From: Vicia villosa
Taxonomy: Eukaryota > Streptophyta > Magnoliopsida > Fabales > Fabaceae
DNA: 64,000 bases
NCBI RefSeq assembly: GCF_029867415.1
Contig: NC_081180.1
Location: 23,026,808-23,090,807, forward strand
Direction of reading: 5' to 3'
Shown here: piece by piece, positions 1-11,900 of the stretch
Layout: each line of letters starts with the position of its first letter
Numbering within the stretch: the stretch's first letter is position 1
Notes under the pieces: generated by a model
Databases searched by the model: none
Seen by the model: only the letters and a program-made list of their open reading frames with translations
Told to the model about the DNA's origin: nothing
Made by a program: the position numbers and the translations under genes

Positions 1-207
1 ATCAATTAGTAGTAATTTTATAATAGGTTGTCGAACTTGGTGTAAGATTCTTTCTCGGATGAGATGAATCAATTTTATCCTCTTTGATTCCTACTTTTGT
101 TTTCTGGTAAGACATCTTGGTATCTTTCGACCATAGTGTGTATTGGTATTTTATGGAGAGTTCGACATCTTCAATGATACATAGGCTCTTTTCAACAACC
201 ATTCTTA

Positions 208-562
208 TCCCTAAGGATGGATCTAGGCCTAACTCAACCCTACAAAACCGGCGGCTTGTAGGGTGAGGACTGCCCCCACTTATAAGGACATGTTCAGGCC
301 ATATATTGTCCGATGTGGGACTCTTAACACACCCCCTCACGCTCAGAACTAGACAACTGGAGCGTGGAAATAAATGGTGGGTGGCCCGATAGCGGAAACC
401 ATAGAAGGTGGCCCACCGGATCTTAAACGAGGCTCTGATACCATGTTAAGAAATGTGGTTAGGCCTAACTCAACCCTACAAAACCGGCTTGTAGGGTGAG
501 GATTGCCCCCACTTATAAGGACATGTTCAGGCCATATATTGTCCGATGTGGGACTCTTAACA
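208..562 (-). mobile_element. TRIM-like miniature LTR retroelement
   Basis: Two direct repeats, 208-329 (left edge diverged) and 444-562 (119 bp), read on the minus strand from TGTTAAGAGTCCCACATCGG to a CTTAACA end. Just inside the right copy, 432-443 reads TGGTATCAGAGC on the minus strand, the primer-binding site for initiator tRNA-Met. Just inside the left copy (330-345) is a G-rich tract suitable as polypurine tract. The interior is about 115 bp and encodes nothing. LTR-PBS-PPT-LTR in about 355 bp is the architecture of a terminal-repeat retrotransposon in miniature, which depends on enzymes of other elements. The repeat cores differ by one 3-base indel and one or two substitutions. I found no target-site duplication. 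Confidence 0.75.
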
Positions 563-1507
563 CCTCCTGCCCAAACAGGAGAAAGGATCGACGCTCTTTA
601 TTCGCCTTGAACTTTAAAGGAGTTACACAAGGTAAAGACAACAGCTCGCCTTATCCAAAATAAATTACAACATAAATTAACCTAAATACAATCATGGATT
701 CTCGTAGCCTTCAAGTCCTCCATACTCCGCAATATAATTAACCTTAGTCTTAAAGCCTGATGCACCTACGCGTAATGCTCGACTTTGTCGATCCCTGCTT
801 CAACAACATTTATCAGTAGTAAATGATAGTGCAGTCCAAGAAGTTCAGACAAGTGTGTGTATAATTTGGAGAACGAAGCAGCTTCCTTATTGTGATTTCC
901 ACTGCCAGTAATATTTACCGAAAAAATCCGTTTGGAGTATTCATTCATGTGTCATTGAAAGAGAACAGCGATATCTTGTATTGTGATATATATCAGGCAG
1001 CCAACTTGACAGTAATCAAGAATAGAAATTGGCATATATTGTCCATGATCAGAACTGAACCATTGGACTTTAATGCATATATTGTCCCTATATGAAAAAT
1101 ATTGCTTAATTAGACTCCATATATAAGATTAATATTCACAAGGAAAATTCAAAATTCAATTGCACTGTAGGAGTTTATCCAAATTAACCATACTGTTATA
1201 CAACGAAGTTTCTACACCAAACTTATGAACTTAATAATGAGAAATGAGGATGTTACTATTTTCAACTAGATTCAAACTCATCCAATCTTTTCATATGCTA
1301 TCATAGAATTCACTTGTCCCAAAATAACTATTAAGTTGTTGATTATTGATAAAGTGAGATACAAATTACAAAGTACCAAACCTCAAAGTTCAAAAGCAAA
1401 AGTAACAAACAAGACAGCAGAACACATTATTACATTGAAAGCTAACTTGTATTAAGATGACAACAACAAAGCTAGAAAGGAAGGACAGTGGTGTTTGTAT
1501 TGCATCA
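563..1507. other. Intergenic, 3' flank of PR-10 copy 1
   Basis: No convincing gene is present; the short ORFs lack homology that I recognise. About 1330-1507 is the 3' flank and probable 3' UTR of the minus-strand PR-10 gene, because it is clearly similar to the flank of the second copy (about 18190-18341), including shared blocks such as ACAACAACAAAGCTAGAAA. The rest, 563-1330, shows no structure I could assign. Confidence 0.6.
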
Positions 1508-1984
1508 TCAGTTGTAATTAGGATTTGCCAAAACGTAACCTTCAATGGCTTTGAAAAGAGCATCACTCTTAGCCTTACCTTCCTCAACTTCCTTTTCAAT
1601 GGGCTTAGCATCTCCTTTGGTGTGATATTTAACAATCATCTTTCCAACAGATCCTCCATTTGGACCTTCAAACAATTTTGCCTCAAATGATATCTTGTCA
1701 ACTATGTCCGATATACCGACTCCTCCAACTATACTGTAATTATATTCAAACTTTTCATCATCAATACCTTCAATTTTATGCAACACATACAAGGTTTGTC
1801 CTCCTTCAACGAAAGTGATCTTCTTGACAGTGCCAGGACCACCATTTCCTTCAACGATTTCAACATTCTTGATTGAATCAACAACCTTTGGAACGATGAC
1901 ATCAGCATCATGAACCACAGCTTTGAATAACTTAGCAGGTGCGACGGTAGAAGTGGTATCATTCTCATATGTGAAAATACCCAT
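1508..1984 (-). CDS. PR-10 / Bet v 1 family protein, copy 1
   Basis: A 158-residue protein of the pathogenesis-related class 10 (Bet v 1) family: cytosolic, single-domain proteins with a hydrophobic cavity that bind ligands such as cytokinins or flavonoids and are often induced by stress or pathogens. Seen in the sequence: the MGIFTYEN start, the glycine-rich P-loop EGNGGPGT at residues 45-52, the KYHTKGD strand near 119-125, a C-terminal helix about 133-153, and the YVLANPNYN end. Length is typical. The frame is open further upstream, but the Met at 1984 is chosen because it matches the family N terminus and the second copy. There is no intron, whereas many PR-10 genes carry one near codon 62. 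Nine residues differ from the copy at 18342-18818. Family assignment is firm; ligand and induction pattern are unknown. Confidence 0.95.
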   Translation of the reverse strand: MGIFTYENDTTSTVAPAKLFKAVVHDADVIVPKVVDSIKNVEIVEGNGGPGTVKKITFVEGGQTLYVLHKIEGIDDEKFEYNYSIVGGVGISDIVDKISFEAKLFEGPNGGSVGKMIVKYHTKGDAKPIEKEVEEGKAKSDALFKAIEGYVLANPNYN

Positions 1985-2260
1985 AATGCTTATTGATTTG
2001 AAGTTGTAAAGAGGAGTTTGAGAAGAAGATAGTATGTATGTATGTTGGTGTGTGTGATTTATGAGCATTGGATAGCTTTGTATTTATAGGCACTCTGCCT
2101 TGTATGCTGACCTGAATTTACTCCGCTGCTCCATGTGTGAATTTGTTGAAAAAGTTGTCAGACTTTTATGATAGGAGCATTCAAATTCAAAGAAGTGCGG
2201 CAGATGAAATTCAACAATAGTATACTCTGTTTGTTTACATGGAATCTCATGAGTTAAATG
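1985..2260 (-). promoter_or_regulatory. PR-10 copy 1 promoter region and TATA box
   Basis: The minus strand reads CTATAAATA at 2081-2089, about 100 bases upstream of the start codon, which implies a 5' UTR of roughly 65-75 bases. The whole 1985-2260 stretch is conserved with 18819-19110 upstream of copy 2, interrupted by small indels, so the promoter was duplicated with the gene. Confidence 0.7.
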
Positions 2261-3164
2261 ACGAACTATAAACAAATATAATAAACAGGAGAAACATACC
2301 AATGCGGTGGCGTTCAATGTGGACTGATTTATTATACCCCTTTCGAGAAAGAAAAAACAAAACTATTTATTTATTATTTAAAATTAAACTTCAATATAAT
2401 AAAATTTATATAGAAATAGAATTTATTTATTTTGTATACAGTTTATTATATTGAAGTGGTACTAAAGATCAAGAAGAAGAAAAATTAAACTTTAAATTTT
2501 AAAATTAAATATGTTTATTTTATAGAGGATGAAATATGTTTTATTTATGGATTAATATTATAAATCTTTAATTTTTGTATTTATTATATATGATTGGTTT
2601 AGAATTGGAAATGATCGGTAATGTTATTCAATTCAGTTAAGGTCTTTGGGACAATTTTATACTCTTGACATTCTTTTTCAATCTTCGATAGGGGTGGTAA
2701 TGTTTAAGAAATCTTCAATGTCTAAGATAAACAGTTTTCATTCCCTTTTCCAACTGATGTAGTGTTTAAATTGAAAATTTGGTAAAAAAATGTTAGTCTT
2801 CCAAAAACAAAAATTTTTGGTTACTCAAAAGATCGACTAGATTGATCCTAAGACATGTATTTTTTATTTTAAGCTTTGTTCTTGAAAATGAAGAACACTT
2901 CGACTGTGTTCATATTCTTATTAAAATGTTTGTTTTGATCTAAGTAATTCTTTATAGCAATATTGTAAACTTGTTAAGAAAACAAAGTAAAGGCAATTGA
3001 AAGTAAATTGCAAATTCTGGAAATGACAAGTTAAGTGAGATTTAAGAATGTAAAGGTAATTGAAAGTAAATTGTAAGTATGTAAATTTCTCGGAAGACTC
3101 CTTTCTCAATACACATATACTTTGAGTTTTAAGTGAATGAACACACTTTAGTCTAAGGCTAAGA

Positions 3165-3313
<149 letters not shown>

Positions 3314-3400
3314 GCATTAACCTTCTCTCTCTTGATGAATCCAATGGTTGATATTTATTCCTCTCATCTCTCATTTTAAAATGCTCTCACTTGATATGCT

Positions 3401-3403
<3 letters not shown>

Positions 3404-3499
<96 letters not shown>
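3404..3499. repeat. Compound (AT)n-(AC)n microsatellite
   Basis: About 70 bases of alternating T and A pass directly into about 25 bases of alternating A and C. The poly-Tyr/Ile reading frame across it is a by-product of the repeat. Confidence 0.95.
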
Positions 3500-4054
3500 A
3501 AATCGAACATAACCGCTTTCAAAGGTCTTTCGCTTAGAACATGTCACGTTTCGCTCGACATGATTTTCTTTCGCCCAGAAGCCCCACGCGTCTTCTAATA
3601 AAATGGATAAGGACGAAAGGCAGTTACATCTTCTTTCAAACTCAACTTCCCTGTCGAATGCTCCTCTTCTTCGTCGAACCAACTACAAAACTAATTAGCA
3701 AATATTTCTAAGTCCATGTCCAACACTTCCTTTAATAATGAATGACTTCGACAGGCTTTCAGCAAGCATACCGTTTTGTCGAAAAACTCATAATATCTTT
3801 AAAAAATATTTTTTTCCATTATTAATAACATGCTGTCGAAAATTTCAACTAACAAATTGCTCTCCAAAAATGTCATTTTTCGATGTACCGAAGAAAAAGA
3901 CATTTTTTGATGATTCGTTTCGACACTAAACCTTTTGGTTCCAATGACGTCATAATCATTACGATGTTTTTTCCCAAACGTATCTTCAGAACCTTGTGTG
4001 CAGATTTTTTCAATCATGACGCTCCTATGTTCTAGGAGATCGTGGGTAGCCTAC

Positions 4055-5257
4055 TGTTGAAAGAGTATTGTGGTGTACTTTTCGTTATTATCGTATCCAC
4101 AGAGATTATTGCGATATCACCGCCGTTCTATTGCCTATTTTGTCTTGAGTTAATGTTACTTTAGTTTTAGGTTTGCAAAAGATCATTCAATTCTTTTAGT
4201 AGCAAAGAGTAAATTAATGAAAGTTCTAAGTTAAAGAAAATGTATCAAGATTCGATTTCATCGACCTAAATTTGTATGTCTCCTTATAAATATACGTATA
4301 TGAACATGGTAACGATCAACATAATTACGTATCGACGCCTATATCATCCGTGTCCGCAATGATATAGTTAGATTTACCGTATTGTTTAACCGACGATTTC
4401 TCCATCCTTTAAACAATACAAATAACGTTTTAAAACCGATACTAAGTAAACATCAAACGCTAAATCCATGTCTGCAATTTATAGTTTGATAGATGATAAA
4501 GTTAGATCTAGATACAAATATTGATGTCTCAAACACTTATACCAAAGAAAAAGCTTTAATAAACAAACTAAACCATCTATATTGATCATTACTTGTTCAT
4601 ACATAATATATTCACAAGAACACATACAAAAAGCTAGGAAGATTACATCTTATCTTGATACAAAAGAGATTTAGCTATCCATGAGAATGGTAGCTTGCTC
4701 AAGAAGTAAAGGATGAAGATCAACAAGCATCAAAGGCGATTAATCGACGATCAAGGCTTCCAATCTTCAATTCTTAGTTTGCTACAGTGATTAGGGTTTA
4801 TGAGCTCTTAAGAATAATTGTCCACACTCCAAAAATCAGAGTTACTCTTTATATAGTAAAATCATTTTCTGTCCAGGGCGCGTCGCGCCCTCCAGCGCGC
4901 TTCGCGCCAATACACTTAAGAAATTTAAACCGCCCATGCGCGTGACGCGCGCAACTCTCTGCTTTGAAGCTCCAAAATATCTTGCCCAGGGCGCGACGCG
5001 CCCACATCTCCGCGCGACGCGCGCTTACTTCTGCCAGGCACTCTCTTGCAAAGCTCAAAACAAGCTCCAAACTTCCCCAAAATTGGCTAAAACCTACAAA
5101 ATCATAACTAAAACACATATTAACATAAAATGAAAGCTTAATATTATAAACTATAAATAATTATCTAAAACTTCAGGGAATTGTACGAATATCCGATAAA
5201 AACGGTCGAAAGGTGCCATTAATTATACTAAATATAAACACATTTTGGCACCTAACA
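4055..5257 (-). repeat. Athila 3' LTR
   Basis: On the minus strand it starts TGTTAGGTGCC and ends CAACA. Minus-strand CTATATAAAG near 4847-4857 is the likely TATA box. The stretch 4876-5030 holds several GC-rich near-palindromes of the GCGCGACGCGC type. Confidence 0.95.
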
Positions 5258-6853
5258 ACTCTCCCCAACTTAAACTCTTGTTTGTCCTCAAACAAAACAA
5301 TGATAAATTACCGGGAACACAAAATATCACAAATGAAACAACAAGGTAGAAACAAGAACAATGGAATGGTTCAAATTCCAAAAGTACACAAAGATCAATC
5401 CTTACCAGTTTTCATCAAAGTACCATGATAACAATGCTAATCCTATATACAAATTCTATGTCAGAAATTCCACAAAGCAAAAGAAGTTCAAGAATGAATC
5501 ACACCTACGTATTTCTCTACTGAGAGAACAAAAATGGAGGATCCTAACACTCACCAGACAATGACGCAAACATACCGAATTAATTATAAACTCATCTAAG
5601 CACAAGACATATAAAAAGTATATAAGCATGAATCACTAAGGACTTTCGGGTTGTAGCTTGGCTTGGTTAACAAGGAAGTGTCTCATATCTCACGGCCATT
5701 GAATCGAAAGTGTCAAAACCTAAGAGAGCATTCAAATTCAATTATCACAACCTAAACAACCAAGTTTACCACATTATTCATTACTTGCTCAAGGGTCACA
5801 AATTTTTTTTTCTTTCTTTTTCCTTTTTTTTTTTATATATATATTTTTTTCTACTCTTGGTCTTTTCTTTATTATAAACATAAATATATACCCCTTGAGC
5901 ACTATCTTTTGATTTATCCTCACCAATGTACACCTTTATTTCATTCTCCCCAACTTGTATATTACCAAGACATCACTAAGAATGCTCCCTATTCTAAGGC
6001 AAAAAGGAATCAATCCTTACCATATCAAATGGCAACAGTTCAAGGTAGAAAGAAAAGAAAGTCATCAAGATTCTATCAAAAATCGGTATAGAGATCTATA
6101 TACAACATAAGTTTAACCGATAAGAATCTTGGAAAACGGCTCAAAGTGGTTAGCAAATACTCACACACTCACCGGGTAGGTTACATTTGGATTGGAAGTT
6201 TTTCTCATAGTGCAGAACAAAACGCCTTGATCACTTTCATGCTTAACACAATTTAATAACAATGCAAGATTAATCATAATAAATACGAGTTAAAACGCAC
6301 ATTGCTGGTATCCAGCACAATTTATATATATACACAGTGGAAAGTCTCCTCACAACTACAGCTAGGCTAAAGTGATTCACAATTGAACTAATTTTATCCA
6401 CAGAAATTAATGACACCTAATTTGTACAATTAAAAGCATCACAATCAAAGGTACTTGATAAATAAAACAATAAAGGATGTACCTTGCGCGTACAGTTTTC
6501 AACTTATATCATCACCACTCAAATTGTGTTGCATCATCCAAATTCATCGTGGCAACAAAAATTTGTGTTCCAGCTAATTAATCATCACGACAACTTATCA
6601 AACCATTATTTCTAAAATATAAACACTAAACTAAAATAAACTACTTAAAAATAAATAAATGCAAAAATAAAATAAACTGAACTTATATAAAATAAAAACC
6701 ACACCAAACGGTGTTAATTATCCAAAGGCGTAAACTTAGCCTTTCAAAGTACCTCATCCACCAGGATGGAACAAAATTAAAAACAAAGACAACTAAAAAC
6801 TGTTCTAACATAAAACTAAAAACAATAAAACATAAAGCAATAAAAAATAAAGT
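5258..6853 (-). other. Athila 3' non-coding region and polypurine tract
   Basis: About 1.6 kb without coding capacity between the third ORF and the 3' LTR. Minus-strand AAGTTGGGGAGAGT at 5258-5271 abuts the LTR and is the polypurine tract for plus-strand priming. A homopolymer-rich stretch (poly-T on the plus strand) lies near 5800-5860. Positions 5625-5672 carry a motif also found in the Ogre derivative at 34767-34814 (see findings). Confidence 0.8.
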
Positions 6854-7063
6854 CTACTCCTCATCGGAAGTCTCCGGATCATCCTGCTCCATCCCCTCCT
6901 CAGGATCTGGCCTGCCCTCAGGCCATGAAGCATAGGCAGATAAATCATCCCTGGAACCAACAGGCTGCTGCAGAGAAAGCTGCCGGATAGAATCCTGCAA
7001 AAACATAAACGCTCTCTGATGCGCCATATGCATCTGATAGTTCCAATCACTTGCATCACCATA

Positions 7064-8032
7064 CTATGGACCAGCAGGCGGTGCAGCAGCAACCGGAACA
7101 GCTTGAGAAGCATCGGGAAGGTCAGATGCACCAGCAGCAACACCAAAAGGACGACCTCCAGGCAAACAGTACCTGTTAGCAAAAATATCATCTATAACAC
7201 CATCCATGGGAATCCTACCACCAGGTGGAAACCGGACATCAGCCTTCCTGCACAAACCCATTATTAAACCGGGAAAAATCAACCTACATTTCACCCCATC
7301 TCCATGAAGAGTCCCATTCAGGGCGACTCTTTTCAGCTCGTTCGCCACAATCCTGGACACATCAATGTTATCACCATTCAAAATACCCTGAACCAAACCT
7401 GCCGTATCAATGGTGAGGGAGGAAGTGTGACTCCGTGGCCTAATGTTGTAAAGGACCACCGAAGTCACCAACTGAGCCTCCTCCGTCAACTGACTACGAG
7501 TAAAAGTCTTTGGCAGCCCAGCTTTAGTCAGAGTATAGGTGAAACCAGTCCTGCAAATCCTCTCCCTAATACTCTCCACGTCCCAGTTTCCTCTATTCAA
7601 CCTGGGATGGTACTGGCATTCTTCTACCAAAGCAAGAGGGTTATCCAGAAAATCAAAAATAGCCTCTTTGCTAAAATCAATGGCCTTACCTCTCACCCAT
7701 GTTTTAAACGGGTAAGCTTCAGTACCTGACCAACCGCTCGGAGGCAAGGCGTTTGCGTAGAATTCTTTGACAATCTCCACCTGATAGAATTTTGGTGGAG
7801 CGAACAGCTTGTCCCAGAATGTTTCAGACAAAGCAGTCCACGCCCTTTGGCTTTGGAAAAGACCGTGGTCAATAGGAACCACTGTGCGTTCACTCCACAC
7901 AACTCGGCTTTCAAGCTCATGGTATCTCGCCTCTTGCTCCGGACCTAGAAACTTCGTCCGATCAAACCTGCCAGCTTGTGAGGAAGATCCCTCACCAGAA
8001 CCAGTCTTCTTTATCTTCAAAAAGGGTGCCAT
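7064..8032 (-). CDS. Athila env-like third ORF, early TAG
   Basis: A 322-codon ORF at the position where Athila elements keep their env-like extra ORF, between pol and the 3' LTR. It resembles the plant-transposon-protein type of domain: a segment with FYANALPP, then WVRGKAIDFSKEAIFDFL near residues 110-130. I see no clear signal peptide or membrane segment, so an envelope role is not supported by the sequence; the function is unknown. The start at 8032 is the first Met of the frame. The ORF ends at TAG 7064-7066, but the same frame stays open for 69 more codons to a TAG at 6854-6856, in an acidic tail-like composition, so the stop at 7064 may be a nonsense mutation. No promoter of its own is evident; spliced or subgenomic expression would be needed. 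Confidence 0.8.
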   Translation of the reverse strand: MAPFLKIKKTGSGEGSSSQAGRFDRTKFLGPEQEARYHELESRVVWSERTVVPIDHGLFQSQRAWTALSETFWDKLFAPPKFYQVEIVKEFYANALPPSGWSGTEAYPFKTWVRGKAIDFSKEAIFDFLDNPLALVEECQYHPRLNRGNWDVESIRERICRTGFTYTLTKAGLPKTFTRSQLTEEAQLVTSVVLYNIRPRSHTSSLTIDTAGLVQGILNGDNIDVSRIVANELKRVALNGTLHGDGVKCRLIFPGLIMGLCRKADVRFPPGGRIPMDGVIDDIFANRYCLPGGRPFGVAAGASDLPDASQAVPVAAAPPAGP

Positions 8033-8959
8033 TCCTGCACAATTTCAAATCAAACAAAACACACAAAAATTGAAGCAAAGTTAGCATAACCTTTATTTTA
8101 ATAGCCTACATCAATCCACATTCATCATCAATCACAAAACAGACCCTATACAACTTCACAGAATGCATAAAAAAAATTCAAAGTTTAACCCAGGGCGCGA
8201 CGCGCGCTTAACAGGGCGCGACGCGCGCTCTGCGAAACCCAGAAAATTTCCTTCAAAAACTATAAAACAGAAGAGGAGACAAGCTTCTCCTCCCTTCCAA
8301 AGGTTCCAGAAAGCAAAAGATACATTAAACGATTGTCTTCTACCCTAGTTTTTTCAAAATTATTCAAAATATTCCTAAATCTAAAAACCTAATAACTAAA
8401 ACTAATTTAATGGAAATAGAGAAGAAGATAGAACATACCTTGATGATTGATGATGGTAGAGAGACAAAAATAGTGAGGAAATGCAACAATCTAAATGAAC
8501 AAGTGTGTGTTGTGTTTTTCTTTTCTTTGAACAAAGAGGAGAAAGGGAAGAATGGAGGCAAAACCTCCAAAAACCCTAAGAACCTCTTCTGCCACGAAAC
8601 CGGGTCGGGCCCAGCATGGGTAGGCCCAAACCAAAATTATTTTTTTTTTCAAAAATACGTACAGCGCGCGACGCGCGCAGAATAGGCGCGACGCGCCCTC
8701 ATCTCTGCCAGGAAGGGGGTTCTTGAATTCACCCAGCGCGCGACGCGCGCATATGGGTGCGGCGCGCGCTACACCAGAAACAGCAGAAAAACTGCATTGT
8801 TTCAGCACGCCCAAAAATACCGGTAGATCGTTTCTGGCTCGACGACAACTCAAAAATCCCACCTGCACAAAGAACACAAATACAAGTGAATATATACAAC
8901 TTGGGGTGCCTCCCAAGAGCGCTTTGTTTAACGTCGGTCAGCTCGACGGTCAAAGGCAA
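8033..8959 (-). other. Athila pol-env spacer with GC-rich palindromes
   Basis: No ORF that I can support. It holds two clusters of GCGCGACGCGCGC-type near-palindromes, about 8192-8232 and 8663-8770, in otherwise AT-rich DNA. The same word family occurs in both LTRs. Confidence 0.7.
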
Positions 8960-11900
8960 TCAAGGATCGCCAAACGATAAAACGCAAGTTTCACGATTAA
9001 AATCGCTTCCTCGATAAACCTTCAACCTCTGACCATTTACTACCCACTCTTGGTTTGATTTTTGGTCCTCTATCACAATAGCCCCTTGGCTTCTCACTTC
9101 TTTGACCAAAAATGGTCCGGACCATTTAGATTTCAACTTTCCCGGAAAAAGTCTTAACCGGGAATTGAAGAGTAAAACTAATTGCCCTACCTTAAAGTCC
9201 TTCATTCTAACCTTACTATCATGATAGAATTTGGTTTTTTCTTTGTAAATTGAATTAGACTTATAGGCATGCAATCTCATCTCTTCCAACTCATTTAATT
9301 GGATTTTTCTTCTCTCTCCACACAACTTGTGGTCAAAATTCAAAAGCTTCAAGGCCCAATATGCCTTATGTTCTAGTTCTACGGGAAGGTGGCAACTTTT
9401 ACCATACACCATTTGGAATGGTGTAAGACCGATCGGTGCTTTGAAAGCGGTCCGATACGCCCACAAGGTTTCATCTAACTTCATTGACCAATCCTTCCTA
9501 GAGCTAGACACAGTTTTCTCAAGAATTCTCTTAATCTCTCTATTGGTCCTCTCAACTTGCCCATTAGTTTGTGGATGATATGGAGTAGCTACCTTGTGCT
9601 TTACTCCATATTGCTCCAACACTTTTTCAAGCGGAGCATTACAGAAATGAGATCCACCATCACTAATTATCACTCTTGGTGAGCCAAACCGCGAAAATAT
9701 ATTTTTCTTCAAAAACTTTATCACGGTCTTACCATCCGCTTTGGGTGAAGCAATCGCTTCCACCCACTTAGACACGTAATCCACAGCTACCAAGATGTAT
9801 TCATTTGACATTGAGGAAGGGAATGGTCCAACAAAATCAATGCCCCAACAATCAAATACTTCTACTTCTACAATACTTTGGAGGGGCATTTCCTCTCTTT
9901 TCCCTATTCCACCAGTTCGTTGACAACTGTCGCATGAGGCAACATGGTGGTAAGCATCTTTGAACAAAGTAGGCCACCAAAATCCCGATTGAAGGACTTT
10001 TGTGGCCGTACGCAAACCATTAAAATGACCACCATAAGGCGAATTGTGGCAATGCCACAAAATGCTTTTTGCCTCCTCATCCGCGACACATCTTCTCAAA
10101 AGATTGTCACTACTCAACTTAAACAAGTGAGGATCATCCCAAACATAAAAATTAGCATCGTTTAAAAACTTTTTTCTTTGATTCCAAGTTAGATCCTCCG
10201 GTATCCAGCCAGATGCTTTGTGATTAGCCATATCTGCGAACCAGGGTCTAACTTTTTGTACCATGTACAGTTTTTCATCGGGGAATTCTTCCCTCACTTC
10301 TTTTTCATTGTTTGTCACCTCGGTATTCACTAACCGAGACAAATGATCCGCAATCAAATTTTCTGTACCTTTCTTATCTTTCACTTCAAGATCAAATTCT
10401 TGAAGCAAAAGAATCCACCGAATAAGCCTCTGTTTTGAATCAGGCTTGGTGAGAAGATATTTGATTGCGGCATGATCAGTGTAACACACCACTTTAGAAC
10501 CAATGAGGTAAGAGCGAAACTTTTCCAATGCAAATACAATTGCGAGCAATTCTTTTTCGGTAGTGGCATAGTTAATCTGTGCCTCATTTAAAACTTTGCT
10601 CGCATAATGTATAGCATGGAATTGTTTGTTCTTCCTTTGGCCTAAGACCGCACCAACCGCATAGTCACTCGCATCGCACATGAGTTCAAACTCAAGCGAC
10701 CAATTAGGAGCGACAATTATGGGTGTGGTGGTCAAATTTGCTTTAAGTTCTAGGAAAGCTTTTAGACATGATTCATCAAAATTAAATTCCATACCTTTGT
10801 TGAGCAAATTACTCAGAGGCTTTGCGACCTTGGAGAAATCCTTGATGAATCTTCTATAGAACCCAGCATGTCCCAAGAAGCTCCTTATGCCTTTCACATT
10901 CACCGGAGGGGGAAGCTTTTCAATAACTTCAATTTTTGCCGGATCGACCTCAAGCCCCTTTGAAGAAACCTTGTGGCCAAGAACAATCCCATCCGTTACC
11001 ATGAAAGTGCACTTCTCCCAGTTGAGAACCAAATTTGTTTCAATGCATCTCTCCATTACCACATCAAGGTTCTTTAAGCACAAGTCAAATGACGACCCGT
11101 ACACAGAAAAATCATCCATGAACACCTCAATGCTTTTCTCGATCAAATCTGAGAAGATAGCTTGCATGCACCTTTGAAATGTTGCAGGAGCATTACATAG
11201 TCCAAATGGCATTCTTCGGTATGCGAAAACGCCAAAAGGACATGTAAAAGCAGTTTTCTCGTGGTCCGCCGGATTCACTGATATTTGATTGTATCCCGAA
11301 TAACCATCCAAGAAACAATAGAAATTTTTTCCGGCTAACCTCTCTAACATTTGATCCATAAAAGGTAATGGAAAGTGATCTTTTCTTGTTGCTTGGTTCA
11401 ACCTCCTATAATCAATACACATACGCCACCCGGTCACCGCTCTCGAAGGAATCAACTCGTTCTTCTCATTTCTCACCACTGTCAATCCACCCTTCTTAGG
11501 AACCACATGCACCGGGCTCACCCATTCGCTATCGGAGATGGGATAAATCATCCCCGCCTCTAATAACTTCACAACCTCTTTTCTAACAACTTCTTTCATG
11601 GTTGGATTCAATCGCCTTTGAGGTTGTGCCACGGGCCGAAAATCATCTTCTAACATAATCTTATGCATACAATAGGCCGGACTAATACCCTTCAAGTCGG
11701 ATAAAACCCATCCTATTGCTTCTTGATTCTTTGTCAACACTTCCTTCAACCGATGCTCTTCCTTGTTAGACAAACCACTATTAATGATAACCGGCTTAGT
11801 AGAATTGTCACCGAGAAACACGTATTTCAAGTGAGATGGTAACACATTCAACTCCACCTTTTGCTCTTCAACTTTAGGTTCATCCTTCAACTCTTCAATT

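Noticed and set aside
3371..3682. ORF with long poly Tyr-Ile and poly Cys-Val stretch
   Set aside because: It is a translation of the (AT)n and (AC)n microsatellites.
7304..7729. 141-codon ORF antisense to the Athila third ORF
   Set aside because: It is a shadow of the minus-strand ORF with no recognisable domain.
8491..8916. 141-codon minus-strand ORF in the Athila spacer
   Set aside because: It runs across the GC-rich palindromes, giving Ala/Arg repeats, and has no recognisable domain.
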